Of a stretch of DNA of 41,342 nucleotides, positions 24,935 to 32,152 are shown in pieces. The stretch covers positions 1 through 41,342 of the forward strand of contig JALHPN010000060.1 in assembly GCA_022842465.1 (NCBI GenBank), given 5' to 3'. Source of the DNA: Polyangiaceae bacterium. Lineage in GTDB: Bacteria > Myxococcota_A > Polyangia > Polyangiales > Polyangiaceae. The notes under the pieces are model-generated. The model made no database searches, was not told the origin of the DNA, and worked only from the letters and a program-made list of their open reading frames with translations. The position numbers and the translations under genes are program-made. Within the stretch, counting starts at the first letter, position 1. Each line of letters opens with the position of its first letter.

Positions 24935-26038
24935 TCATCGCTCGAGGATGTGCTCGACCTCCTGGAACACTCGCTTGCGCCACTGCGCGAGCGGGTGCTC
25001 GCCCTTCATGAGGAGCGCGGTCTGCGCGAGCACCTCCTCGAGCGGCGTGAGGACCACGTACGGGTCCCAGGGACATGGCGCGTGCGTCACGCCGGGCCCG
25101 ATCCAGCCGGCCATGACGTCCGACTGGCCTCCCGCGAGCGCGCGGAGGGCGGCGTTCGCGAGGCGTGCCCCGAGGAGGCGGTCGAAGGCGCTCGGCGTGC
25201 CGCCCCGTACGACGTGCCCGAGCACGGTCACGCGGGTGTCGACGTGGGTGGGCGAGTCGGAGAGGCGCTCGTCGACCAGCTCCTTCAGGCGCGCGCAGTC
25301 GATCTTCACGCCCTCGGACTTGATGACGAGCACCCGCCGCTTCGCGTCGCCGGCGCGGTGGGCCTCGTCGTACGCTCGTCGCACCAGCAGGACGACCTGG
25401 TCGACGATCTGACCCTCGGTCTTGTCGCTCTCGCGCACGAGGACGGCGTCGGCGCCGGACGCGATGCCGGCCGTCATCGCGAGGTAGCCGCAGTCCCGTC
25501 CCATCACCTCGACGATGAAGGTGCGGTGATGCGCGGTCGCCGTGTCGAAGATCCGGTCGCACGCTTCGACGATCGTGTTCATCGCGGTATCGACGCCGAT
25601 CGACATCGACGTGCACGCGAGGTCGTTGTCGATGGACGCCGGCACCCCCGCGACGAGGAGCGGGCCGGCCTCGGTGACGATCGAGGCGAGGGCCCGCGCT
25701 CCGGTGAGCGAGCCGTTGCCGCCGACGACGAGGACGCCGCGGAGCCTCTCCCTCGCGATCGTGGCGCGGGCGTCCGCCTGGCCCCCCGGCGTCATGAACC
25801 GCTTGCTGCGCGCCGTGCCGAGGACGGTGCCGCCGCGCCGCGACGCCTCGTCGAGCTCCCGGATGCGCATCGGCGCGAGCCTGCCCTCGATGAGCCCGGC
25901 GTAGCCGTCCTCGACCCCGAGCATCTCGAGGCCCAGCTCGGCGCCGACGCGCGCGGCGGCGCGGAGGGCGGCGTTCATCCCCGGCGCGTCGCCGCCCGAG
26001 GTGAGGACGGCGACGCGATCACCCTTCGTGAGCCCCAT
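24935..26038 (-). CDS. pfkA: 6-phosphofructokinase (ATP-type likely)
   Basis: Predicted 367-residue phosphofructokinase, phosphorylating fructose 6-phosphate in glycolysis. Motifs: SGGDAPGMNA (14-23), GGNGS (106-110), PASIDND (133-139, catalytic base Asp137), HHR (170-172) and MGR (179-181). The residue after GGN is Gly and the residue before SIDND is Ala, not the Asp and Lys that mark pyrophosphate enzymes, so ATP is the likely donor. The usual GGDGS Asp is Asn here. Start ATG 26038; no clear Shine-Dalgarno. Ends 3 bp from the convergent lipoprotein gene. Confidence 0.9.
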   Translation of the reverse strand: MGLTKGDRVAVLTSGGDAPGMNAALRAAARVGAELGLEMLGVEDGYAGLIEGRLAPMRIRELDEASRRGGTVLGTARSKRFMTPGGQADARATIARERLRGVLVVGGNGSLTGARALASIVTEAGPLLVAGVPASIDNDLACTSMSIGVDTAMNTIVEACDRIFDTATAHHRTFIVEVMGRDCGYLAMTAGIASGADAVLVRESDKTEGQIVDQVVLLVRRAYDEAHRAGDAKRRVLVIKSEGVKIDCARLKELVDERLSDSPTHVDTRVTVLGHVVRGGTPSAFDRLLGARLANAALRALAGGQSDVMAGWIGPGVTHAPCPWDPYVVLTPLEEVLAQTALLMKGEHPLAQWRKRVFQEVEHILER

Positions 26039-26096
26039 CCGGCGATTGGAACCGCGGCACGGTCAGACGCGCAAGGCGGATTCGACGGGCACTGGG

Positions 26097-26116
26097 CCCC
26101 CGACACCTGCCGGGGG
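26097..26116 (-). terminator. GC-rich hairpin downstream of the TolC-like gene
   Basis: CCCCCG and CGGGGG arms flank an 8-base loop, starting 8 bp beyond the stop of the TolC-like gene. There is no T-run, so it may only stall or protect the 3' end. Confidence 0.3.
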
Positions 26117-26123
26117 AGTCCGA

Positions 26124-27752
26124 TCAAGGAGTTGCGTCGGCCCTCACGGGCGCGCCGGGAGGCGTGCTCGCGACGACCCGCGTGTCCCGACCGGCCGCGT
26201 GCTCGAGACGGACGCGGGCGAGCCGGGCATCGACGCGAGCGTTGAGGACCTCGAAGCGCGTCTGCGCGAGCGCGTTCTCTGCGTCGATGAGCGTCGTGCC
26301 CGTGCCGCGCCCGTTGTTGAAGAGCTCGCGCGCGACGCGGTAGCCCTCGAGGGCGCTGTCGAGCTGACGGCGCGTCGTCAGGATCGCCGCGTCCGACGTG
26401 AGCACGTCCTGGTATGCCGACGTGACCTCGAGCTCGATGCCGTCGCGGACGGCGCCTCGCTGGGCCTCGATCGCGTTCGCGCGCGCCTCGAGCTCGCTCG
26501 CCGCGCCGTTCGCGACGAGAAAATCGTTCGGGGTCCACGAGACCTGCGCGCCGACGGCCCACGTCGGGAACCACTCCTGCGCCTGGGGGATACGGCGCTG
26601 GTTCGGGTTCGCGTACGTGACGTCGCCGAAGGCCGAGAGCTGCGGGATGCGCCCGTTCTTCGTGACGGTGACGCTCTTCCTGAGCGCCTCGGCGTTCTTG
26701 TCGATGCTCTTCACCTCGGCGCGCCGGGCGTGGCCCTCGGCGACGAGCGCCTTCAGGTCGCCGGGAGGCGTCAGGTTGGCCTCGAGCGGATCGCCCGGCT
26801 CGAGCTTCCCGTCACCTTCGAGGTGCATCGCGACACGGACCTGCCGCTCGGCGAGGGTCGCGCCGTTCTTCGCGCGCTCGACGGCGAGCTCGGCGGCGGC
26901 GACCTGCGTCTGCGCGCGGAGCACGTCTGCCTTGGACGCGTTGCCGACGGAGAACTGGTTGTCCGCGTCCTTGGCGTGCGCTTGCGCCACGATGAGCGCC
27001 TGCTCGGCGACCGTGATCGCGCCGCGCGCGCGGAGCCACGTGAAGTACGCCACCTTGCCGTCCGAGTACGACTTCGCCTTCGCGGCGACGACGTCGAACT
27101 GCGCCGCCTCCTGCTGCCTCGTCGCCGCCGTCGCGGCTTGCCCGATCCTGAGGAAGTAATCGCTGATCGGGACCGCGATCGTCGCCTGGAGGAGGTACTG
27201 GTTCAGGATGACCGGGAAGCCGCCACCGCCGCCGAAGAGCTGGGACGTGTCGATCGCGACGGTCGGGTCCGGGTTGATCGTCCCGGCGGGCTGCGTCGTG
27301 CCGACGAGCCCGCCCTGGTTCGCGGTCGACTGCGTGAAGAGGGGAGGGGGCGTGAAGTTCGAGAGACGCGTGTAGCGCGCGAGGAGGCCGATCCGAGGGT
27401 ACCAGCCCGCCTCCGCCTGCTCGACCCGAGCCTCCTGGCTCGACAGCGTCTGCTGCTGCGCCTTCACCGTGTAGCTCGTCTGCATCGCGCGGACGGCGAC
27501 CTGCTCCGACGTGATCCCGCCCGGCACCGGGGCGGTCAGGTCGGTGACGTTCGTGGCCGTCACCATGTCGGGCAGAGGTGCGGTGGTGGGCCTGGCGTCG
27601 GGCGCGGGAGGACGACCGGGCGGACCAGGCTGCGCAGGGGCCGTCTGCGCCGACGCGACGGAAGAGACCGTCACGATGCCGGCGAACGCGCACGACAGGG
27701 ACGCGGTCAGGGTGAAGACGTGGAATGAGTCGAGCGCTCTCGAGCTCCGCAT
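26124..27752 (-). CDS. TolC-family outer-membrane channel protein
   Basis: Predicted 542-residue outer-membrane factor. Signal peptide 1-35 (SVASA cleavage), a Pro-rich mature N-terminus, then two similar halves of long amphipathic helices with two beta-segments, as in TolC/OEP trimers (AKSYSDGKVAYFTWLRARGAI; QLDSALEGYRVARELFNNGR). It should span outer membrane and periplasm and accept a transporter plus adaptor, but neither is encoded beside it. Strong GAAAGGA ribosome site six bases before ATG 27752. Last gene of its own transcript, with an imperfect inverted repeat just upstream of the start. Confidence 0.9.
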   Translation of the reverse strand: MRSSRALDSFHVFTLTASLSCAFAGIVTVSSVASAQTAPAQPGPPGRPPAPDARPTTAPLPDMVTATNVTDLTAPVPGGITSEQVAVRAMQTSYTVKAQQQTLSSQEARVEQAEAGWYPRIGLLARYTRLSNFTPPPLFTQSTANQGGLVGTTQPAGTINPDPTVAIDTSQLFGGGGGFPVILNQYLLQATIAVPISDYFLRIGQAATAATRQQEAAQFDVVAAKAKSYSDGKVAYFTWLRARGAITVAEQALIVAQAHAKDADNQFSVGNASKADVLRAQTQVAAAELAVERAKNGATLAERQVRVAMHLEGDGKLEPGDPLEANLTPPGDLKALVAEGHARRAEVKSIDKNAEALRKSVTVTKNGRIPQLSAFGDVTYANPNQRRIPQAQEWFPTWAVGAQVSWTPNDFLVANGAASELEARANAIEAQRGAVRDGIELEVTSAYQDVLTSDAAILTTRRQLDSALEGYRVARELFNNGRGTGTTLIDAENALAQTRFEVLNARVDARLARVRLEHAAGRDTRVVASTPPGAPVRADATP

Positions 27753-27777
27753 GCGGTGTCCTTTCTCGCCCCGTACG

Positions 27778-27808
27778 ATGCCGGGACACGCCGTCGCGTC
27801 CCTGGCAT
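27778..27808. promoter_or_regulatory. Imperfect inverted repeat, candidate operator upstream of the TolC-like gene
   Basis: ATGCCGGGAC and GTCCCTGGCAT pair over ten bases with one bulged T, separated by 10 bases. It lies 26 bp upstream of the TolC-like start codon and 80 bp upstream of the divergent lipoprotein start, where a repressor of efflux genes would bind. No regulator gene is adjacent. Confidence 0.4.
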
Positions 27809-27888
27809 TCGATCTCGCCCCGCGCTTCTACTTCGAGTGACGAAAAACCTGGACGAAAAAGGACGGGAGGAAGGACGATGCCCGCTCC

Positions 27889-28656
27889 ATGAGGAGGCTC
27901 CTCGCGCGCCTCACGCTCCTCCGGACAGGTGGCCGGACACGTGTCCGGCTCGTCGCCGCCGCGCTCGCGACGCTCGCGTCGTGCGCGCCCGCACCGGCGC
28001 GGAAGCCCGTCGAGATGGTCCACATCGGGACTGCGCCGCCGGTCAACGAGGACACGGTGACGGAGGCCGAGGGCGCGTCGACGACGGCGTGCACGGGAGC
28101 CGACATCGCCGACCTGAAGGCCATGCTCGAGGGATGCGAGGTCGCGATGCCGAAGAGCGGCGAGCTCCCCGCCGGCATGAAGGAGAAGATCGAGATCACC
28201 CTCGACGCGCCGACGACCGTCGTCGCGGCCGGGGGGCGCCTCGAGGTCACGCTCACGTTGAAGAACAAGCACGCCGAGGCCGTGCCGCTCTTCTTCAGCG
28301 GAGACCCCACGCCCCGCTTCGAGCTCGAGGCTCTCGATGCGAAGGGGCGGCGCATCGATCGCCCTGCCGGCAAGCCGCCGGCGACGAAAGGAGACGGGAA
28401 GACGCGCGACGTGAAGGCCGCGCGGATCACGCTCGCGCCGGGGGGGACCGCGCGGGTGCGTCTCGGGTGGGACGCCGTGAAGACGCGCTGGGCCCCCTCC
28501 GTACCGAAGGGCTGGGACGGGCACGGTTACCCGACCGCCTCCGCTGGACCGCTGCCGAGGGGGAAGTACACGCTGCGGGCTGCCGTACCCCTCCTCGGCG
28601 TCTTCGAGCGGGGCGACCTGGAGCCGCCGAAGATCGCCGTCGACGTCGGCGGCTGA
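27889..28656 (+). CDS. Lipoprotein with Ig-like/BsuPI-like domain
   Basis: Predicted 255-residue lipoprotein (lipobox LASC, Cys32). Residues about 95-250 are beta-rich, with the pattern of an Ig-like or protease-inhibitor-like (BsuPI-type) sandwich: GRLEVTLTLKNKHAEAVPLFF, then RITLAPGGTARVRLGW and LPRGKYTLRAAV. No catalytic motif. The GGAGGAAGG upstream is 14 bases from this ATG but only 3 bases from ATG 27878, which starts a four-codon frame whose TGA overlaps this ATG (ATGA); translation may be coupled to that mini-frame. Divergent from the TolC-like gene. Confidence 0.75.
   Translation: MRRLLARLTLLRTGGRTRVRLVAAALATLASCAPAPARKPVEMVHIGTAPPVNEDTVTEAEGASTTACTGADIADLKAMLEGCEVAMPKSGELPAGMKEKIEITLDAPTTVVAAGGRLEVTLTLKNKHAEAVPLFFSGDPTPRFELEALDAKGRRIDRPAGKPPATKGDGKTRDVKAARITLAPGGTARVRLGWDAVKTRWAPSVPKGWDGHGYPTASAGPLPRGKYTLRAAVPLLGVFERGDLEPPKIAVDVGG
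27933..27948. promoter_or_regulatory. Perfect 16-bp palindrome inside the 5' end of the lipoprotein gene
   Basis: CCGGACACGTGTCCGG is a perfect palindrome at codons 15-20 of the lipoprotein gene, with a related half-site CCGGACA at 27921. It could bind a dimeric regulator, but this may also be chance given local base composition and Arg/Gly codons. Confidence 0.25.
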
Positions 28657-28843
28657 CCCTCCGAGGTGGATCCGACCGGGCTGGATCGCGCGCGACCGTC
28701 GCGGGGTGCGGGCGCCCCGATGCCGCAGGTCAATCGTCCGAACCGCGCGAGATCGAGGGAAGAAGGCGCGCGTGGGTACGTATCCTACAGCGGCGCAGGG
28801 CTTGCAGCCTCGGCGCCTGCTTTCCTGACCACGGAGTCCCCCC

Positions 28844-30499
28844 ATGCGTCGATCCCTCGTCGTCTCGCCCTTCCGCGCCTCGCTCGCCGCCTGCGCCGCG
28901 CTCGTCGCGCTCTCCGCGACGGGCTGTGCCGACGAGGTGGCCGGCGCCGGCGCCGCGCGCGACGATGACTTCAGCTCGAACCAGGCGACGCTCCTCGACT
29001 TCGAGTTCGACGGGGAGCTCGTCACCGACTCCACCTGGAACCCGCAGCAAACGATCCAGGACCAGCTCCTCTACACGATCGGGCACCTCAACACCGACGA
29101 CAGCGTCGGGCGCCTCGACAACGTGACGCTGACGAACGTGGTGACCACGCCCGAGGGCGGCAAGACGAAGATCACGTACCGCGCGAAGCTCCCCGTCGCG
29201 TGGGGGCGGAAGACGAACCTGCCGTCGACGTACGAGCTCGCGCTCCCGCGCGACGTGAGCTTCGCCGGGCAGCAGGCGTTCACGGACAAGTACAAGACGT
29301 CGTGCGTCGACTGGGGGGCTCACGACGTCGACACGGGCAGCATGTGGTATTACTACCGGCCCCGGAAGGCGGGCTGCTCGATCCCCGACGCCGAGCTCGT
29401 CAAGTCGATCGCCACGATCACGCCGTCGTCGCTCAACACGACCGGCAAGTACCCCGAGTACCACGAGGTCTGGGAGGACGACCGGCTCGAGGTCGTCGCG
29501 ATCTTCGGCAAGTACGAGGACGGCGCGACGTCCGGCGACGCGGGGATCTCGGCGTACGATCAGTTCGTCTCGACGATGAAGCGGAAATTCGCCGCGCTCG
29601 GCGAGCCGAAGACGACCCCCGCGGACGTCGCGGACCGGCCCGGCGTCTCGGCGCCGGACGTCGCGTTCGAGGGAAAGCTCCCCGACGGCAAGGCCGTGAA
29701 GGTCGTCGCGCTCCTCGTCGACAACGTCAGCTCCGCGCCGGAGGCGTTCTATCAGCGCTACGAGCAGCTCTCGCCGACGGCGGATCTCATCGCGTACAAC
29801 GGCCATGCGGGCCTCGGGCAGAACGTCCGCGCGCTCGCGCGCAAGGGGAAGTTCTCGCCCGGGAAGTACCAGATCTTCTTCATGAACGGCTGCGACACGT
29901 TCGCCTACGTCGACGGCGCGCTCGCGCAGACGCGTGCGGCGCTGAACCCCGACGATCCGACGGGCACGAAGTACATGGAGTTCGTGACCAACGCGATGCC
30001 GTCGTTCTTCCACCGCATGTCGGACGGAACGACGACGATGATCGACGGGCTCCTCTCGTTCGGCCAGCCGAAGACCTACGACACGATCTTCGAAGCGATC
30101 GATCGATCCGAGATCGTGCTCGTCACCGGGGAAGAGGACAACGTCTTCACGCCCGGGATGCCGATCGGGTCCGGCGGGGGCGGCGGGGGCGGCGGCGCGT
30201 TCACGCCTTTCGAAGAGAGGGGCTCGGTGAACAAGAGCTCCGAGAAGGCCTTCGTCTACGACGTGCCCGCCGGCACGTACACCGTGAACCTGACGGGCGA
30301 CAACGACGCGGACCTCTACGTCCGGAAGAACGCGGCGGCGACCGCGGCGAACAAGGGCTGGGACTGCCGCCCGTACCAGGCCGGCTCCGAGGAGACGTGC
30401 GTGGTCACGTTCCCCTCGGCCGGCACGCTGCACGTCATGGTGCGCGGCTACTCCCGCGCCCCCTCGACGTTCGAGGTCCGCGGCACGAAGTCGGAGTGA
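28844..30499 (+). CDS. Lipoprotein with clan-CD cysteine-peptidase-like core and PPC domain
   Basis: Predicted 551-residue lipoprotein (Cys28). The middle part has LIAYNGHAGLG with His321 and, after a hydrophobic strand, IFFMNGCDTF with Cys350. This His-Gly and strand-x-x-Cys layout is the hallmark of clan CD peptidases (caspase, gingipain C25, clostripain). A Gly-rich linker (about 443-455) leads to a C-terminal domain (about 460-548) like the bacterial pre-peptidase C-terminal (PPC) fold, with NLTGDNDADLYVRKN. Peptidase activity is inferred from the motif pair only. GGAG lies eight bases upstream of ATG 28844. Convergent with the small secreted protein gene, 15 bp apart. Confidence 0.78.
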   Translation: MRRSLVVSPFRASLAACAALVALSATGCADEVAGAGAARDDDFSSNQATLLDFEFDGELVTDSTWNPQQTIQDQLLYTIGHLNTDDSVGRLDNVTLTNVVTTPEGGKTKITYRAKLPVAWGRKTNLPSTYELALPRDVSFAGQQAFTDKYKTSCVDWGAHDVDTGSMWYYYRPRKAGCSIPDAELVKSIATITPSSLNTTGKYPEYHEVWEDDRLEVVAIFGKYEDGATSGDAGISAYDQFVSTMKRKFAALGEPKTTPADVADRPGVSAPDVAFEGKLPDGKAVKVVALLVDNVSSAPEAFYQRYEQLSPTADLIAYNGHAGLGQNVRALARKGKFSPGKYQIFFMNGCDTFAYVDGALAQTRAALNPDDPTGTKYMEFVTNAMPSFFHRMSDGTTTMIDGLLSFGQPKTYDTIFEAIDRSEIVLVTGEEDNVFTPGMPIGSGGGGGGGGAFTPFEERGSVNKSSEKAFVYDVPAGTYTVNLTGDNDADLYVRKNAAATAANKGWDCRPYQAGSEETCVVTFPSAGTLHVMVRGYSRAPSTFEVRGTKSE

Positions 30500-30514
30500 C
30501 CTACCGCCGAGCGG

Positions 30515-30892
30515 TCACTTCGCCGGCTTCTTCGACCCCTTCGCGCGCGCGTGCTTGCCGTGCGCGCCGCGGAGGGACTTCATCTCCGCGCGGACCTGGT
30601 GCGCTTCGTCCTTCGTGACGGTGCCGTCCGCCACGGCCTTCTGCACCTCGGCGTTCACCTTCGCGACGCCGGCGTCGAACGTCGCGCGCGCCTCCTTCGC
30701 CTTGTCGGCGGGGAGCTTCGCCGCGCGCTCCTCCATGTGCGTGCGCGCCTTGGCGATGCGCGCGTCGACCTTCTGCTTGAACTCGGCGGCGGCGACCGGG
30801 AACTTCTTGCCGTCGCCCTTGCCGCCGGCAAACGCGGGCACGGCGACGAGGGTCGAGACGAGGGTGAGCACGGCGAGGACGGTGGGACGCAT
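30515..30892 (-). CDS. Small secreted basic helical protein
   Basis: Predicted 125-residue protein with a signal peptide (cleavage after AFA, residue 22) and an almost wholly helical, Lys/Ala/Glu-rich mature part that ends in a basic tail (KHARAKGSKKPAK). It could be a periplasmic chaperone-like or polyanion-binding protein; there is no family motif I can name. A good AAGGAGA ribosome site lies 11 bases before ATG 30892. It is next to the RiPP locus but not clearly part of it. Confidence 0.7.
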   Translation of the reverse strand: MRPTVLAVLTLVSTLVAVPAFAGGKGDGKKFPVAAAEFKQKVDARIAKARTHMEERAAKLPADKAKEARATFDAGVAKVNAEVQKAVADGTVTKDEAHQVRAEMKSLRGAHGKHARAKGSKKPAK

Positions 30893-30960
30893 GGTCTATC
30901 GAATCTCCTTGGAGGGATGGACGCGCCGCCCGAGCCTCCGATGCCCTCGTTTACAGATCG

Positions 30961-31866
30961 TTACGGGCGCGGGCCGCGGACCTGGTTCCCGAGGGAGATC
31001 GTGGCTCTGGCCCACATGAGGAGCTCGGCGGACACGTCGGGCTGCCCGCCGTCGCGGCTGCCGTAGACGAGGAGCTGGCGGGCGACGAGCTCGAGGCGTC
31101 GCCAGGCGTCGTCCTCCGGCGCGACGACGCGCCCGTCCCCGAGGAGCGGATCTCCCTCTCGGGCGTGGTCGGAGCGAAGGAGGGTGAAGGTGAGGCTCAG
31201 CCTCGGCGCCGCGCCCGCGGCGCAGGTGCCGCCGGCATGGAGCGTGTTCGCGTTCCACACGAGCGCGTCCCCGGCGGGCAGGGGACATGGCCTGAAGAGA
31301 GCCGGCTCGACGGAGATCTGCTCGAGGTCGCCGGCGTGGGGATCGTCGTCGAGCGGGACGAGCCACATGCAGGCCCGCTCGACGGGCGCGTCGGAGACCG
31401 CGATCCAGGCGTTCAGGATCTCGGGAGCCTGGCGGTCGAGCCGGAGCGAGGTCCCTCGGTGCGGGGCCCACCCCGTCGCGCCGGCGGCGACCCGGAAGGC
31501 CCAGACGTCGTCGAGGATCTCGTACGGCGCGCCGAATCGCTCGGAGACCGCCCCCCGGAGCCGCTCGCCGCCGCGCCACGGATCGTCGAAGGCATAGAGC
31601 AGGACCGGAGGGAGCGCGGCCCGGGCGAGCCGGGCGATCCCTTCGCCGAGGCGGCTCACCTCGGCCGGGCCGAGGAGACCGCCGAGGCGGTCCGCCCCTC
31701 GGAGCTCGGTCCACGCTGGCGGAGCCTCGTGCGTCTCCCGCCCCGCTTGCCCGAGGGAGAGGTCGGGGAGGAGCTCCGCGAGGCCAGCCGGGGACAATTT
31801 GCGAAAGAAGTCCTGGAGCAAGGCGCCGTCCGGGAGAGCGTCGAGGAGCCGGGGTGTTGAAAACAC
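30961..31866 (-). CDS. PhyH-type Fe(II)/2-oxoglutarate oxygenase, HRG variant (possible RiPP tailoring enzyme)
   Basis: Predicted 301-residue phytanoyl-CoA-dioxygenase-like protein. WAPHRG gives His136 as first metal ligand; LHAGG gives His210 as the second His, and RLSLTF supplies the Arg for 2-oxoglutarate. In related oxygenases the first motif is HxD/E; here the acidic position is Gly (HRG), as in Fe/2OG halogenases where halide takes the open site. That is an inference: alignment shift or loss of activity are alternatives. Start GTG 31866 is tentative; the open frame runs back to 32025, but that would overlap the precursor gene and its promoter. Divergent from the lasso-type precursor, so a tailoring role is likely. 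Confidence 0.7.
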   Translation of the reverse strand: MFSTPRLLDALPDGALLQDFFRKLSPAGLAELLPDLSLGQAGRETHEAPPAWTELRGADRLGGLLGPAEVSRLGEGIARLARAALPPVLLYAFDDPWRGGERLRGAVSERFGAPYEILDDVWAFRVAAGATGWAPHRGTSLRLDRQAPEILNAWIAVSDAPVERACMWLVPLDDDPHAGDLEQISVEPALFRPCPLPAGDALVWNANTLHAGGTCAAGAAPRLSLTFTLLRSDHAREGDPLLGDGRVVAPEDDAWRRLELVARQLLVYGSRDGGQPDVSAELLMWARATISLGNQVRGPRP

Positions 31867-31885
31867 GAGGACTGTACGATAGAAA
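31857..31885 (+). promoter_or_regulatory. Sigma70-like promoter for the precursor operon
   Basis: TTGAAA (31857-31862) and TAGAAA (31880-31885) are 17 bases apart, a close sigma70-type match in an AT-richer pocket of this GC-rich DNA. Transcription would begin near 31892, giving a leader of about 70 bases before ATG 31961. It overlaps the 5' end of the divergent PhyH gene. Confidence 0.45.
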
Positions 31886-31948
31886 CCATCCCAGCGCCGT
31901 GAACGACGCTGGCTCCCGGCGCACCCGAGGGTCTGCGAAGCTCTCGCC

Positions 31949-31954
31949 GAGGAG
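31949..31954 (+). promoter_or_regulatory. Ribosome binding site that decides the precursor start
   Basis: GAGGAG directly touches ATG 31955 but is six bases before ATG 31961, a normal spacing, so the second ATG is the likelier start. Confidence 0.6.
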
Positions 31955-31960
31955 ATGTCG

Positions 31961-32152
31961 ATGACGATCCGAGCGAACGATCCCGCGGGCAACCAGGCCC
32001 CTGTCTCTGCTCCCGCGGAGAGCACTGGCCGCAGCGAGGGTCGAAAGCCGTATCAGGCGCCGCGCATCAAGCGGCTCGGCTCGGTTCGCGAGGTCACGTG
32101 GGGCGCGGGCTCGGGCATCGAAGGCTTCGTCAAGGGCATCGGCAAGATGTGA
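31961..32152 (+). CDS. Putative lasso-type RiPP precursor peptide
   Basis: Predicted 63-residue peptide. Its leader has Y31-x2-P34-x-I36-x3-G40-x5-T46, matching the lasso leader consensus YxxPxLxxxGxxxxxT that PqqD-type proteins bind. Thr46 is the penultimate leader residue if cleavage follows Trp47. The predicted core is then GAGSGIEGFVKGIGKM (48-63): Gly1 and Glu7 could close a seven-residue macrolactam ring, with a nine-residue tail. Rings of 7-9 residues with Gly1 are known for lasso peptides, seven being rare. The Gly-rich core lacks bulky steric plugs apart from Phe9, so a lasso topology is uncertain. The stop overlaps the start of the cyclase gene (GTGA). Confidence 0.75.
   Translation: MTIRANDPAGNQAPVSAPAESTGRSEGRKPYQAPRIKRLGSVREVTWGAGSGIEGFVKGIGKM

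Noticed and set aside
27921..27948. Site-specific recombination or attachment site
   Set aside because: Only one palindrome, no integrase or direct repeat nearby.
31955..31960. ATG 31955 as precursor start
   Set aside because: It touches the ribosome site directly; ATG 31961 has normal spacing. The core prediction is unaffected.
31867..32025. Longer N-terminus for the PhyH protein
   Set aside because: It would overlap the precursor gene and its promoter, and the extra residues show no family similarity.
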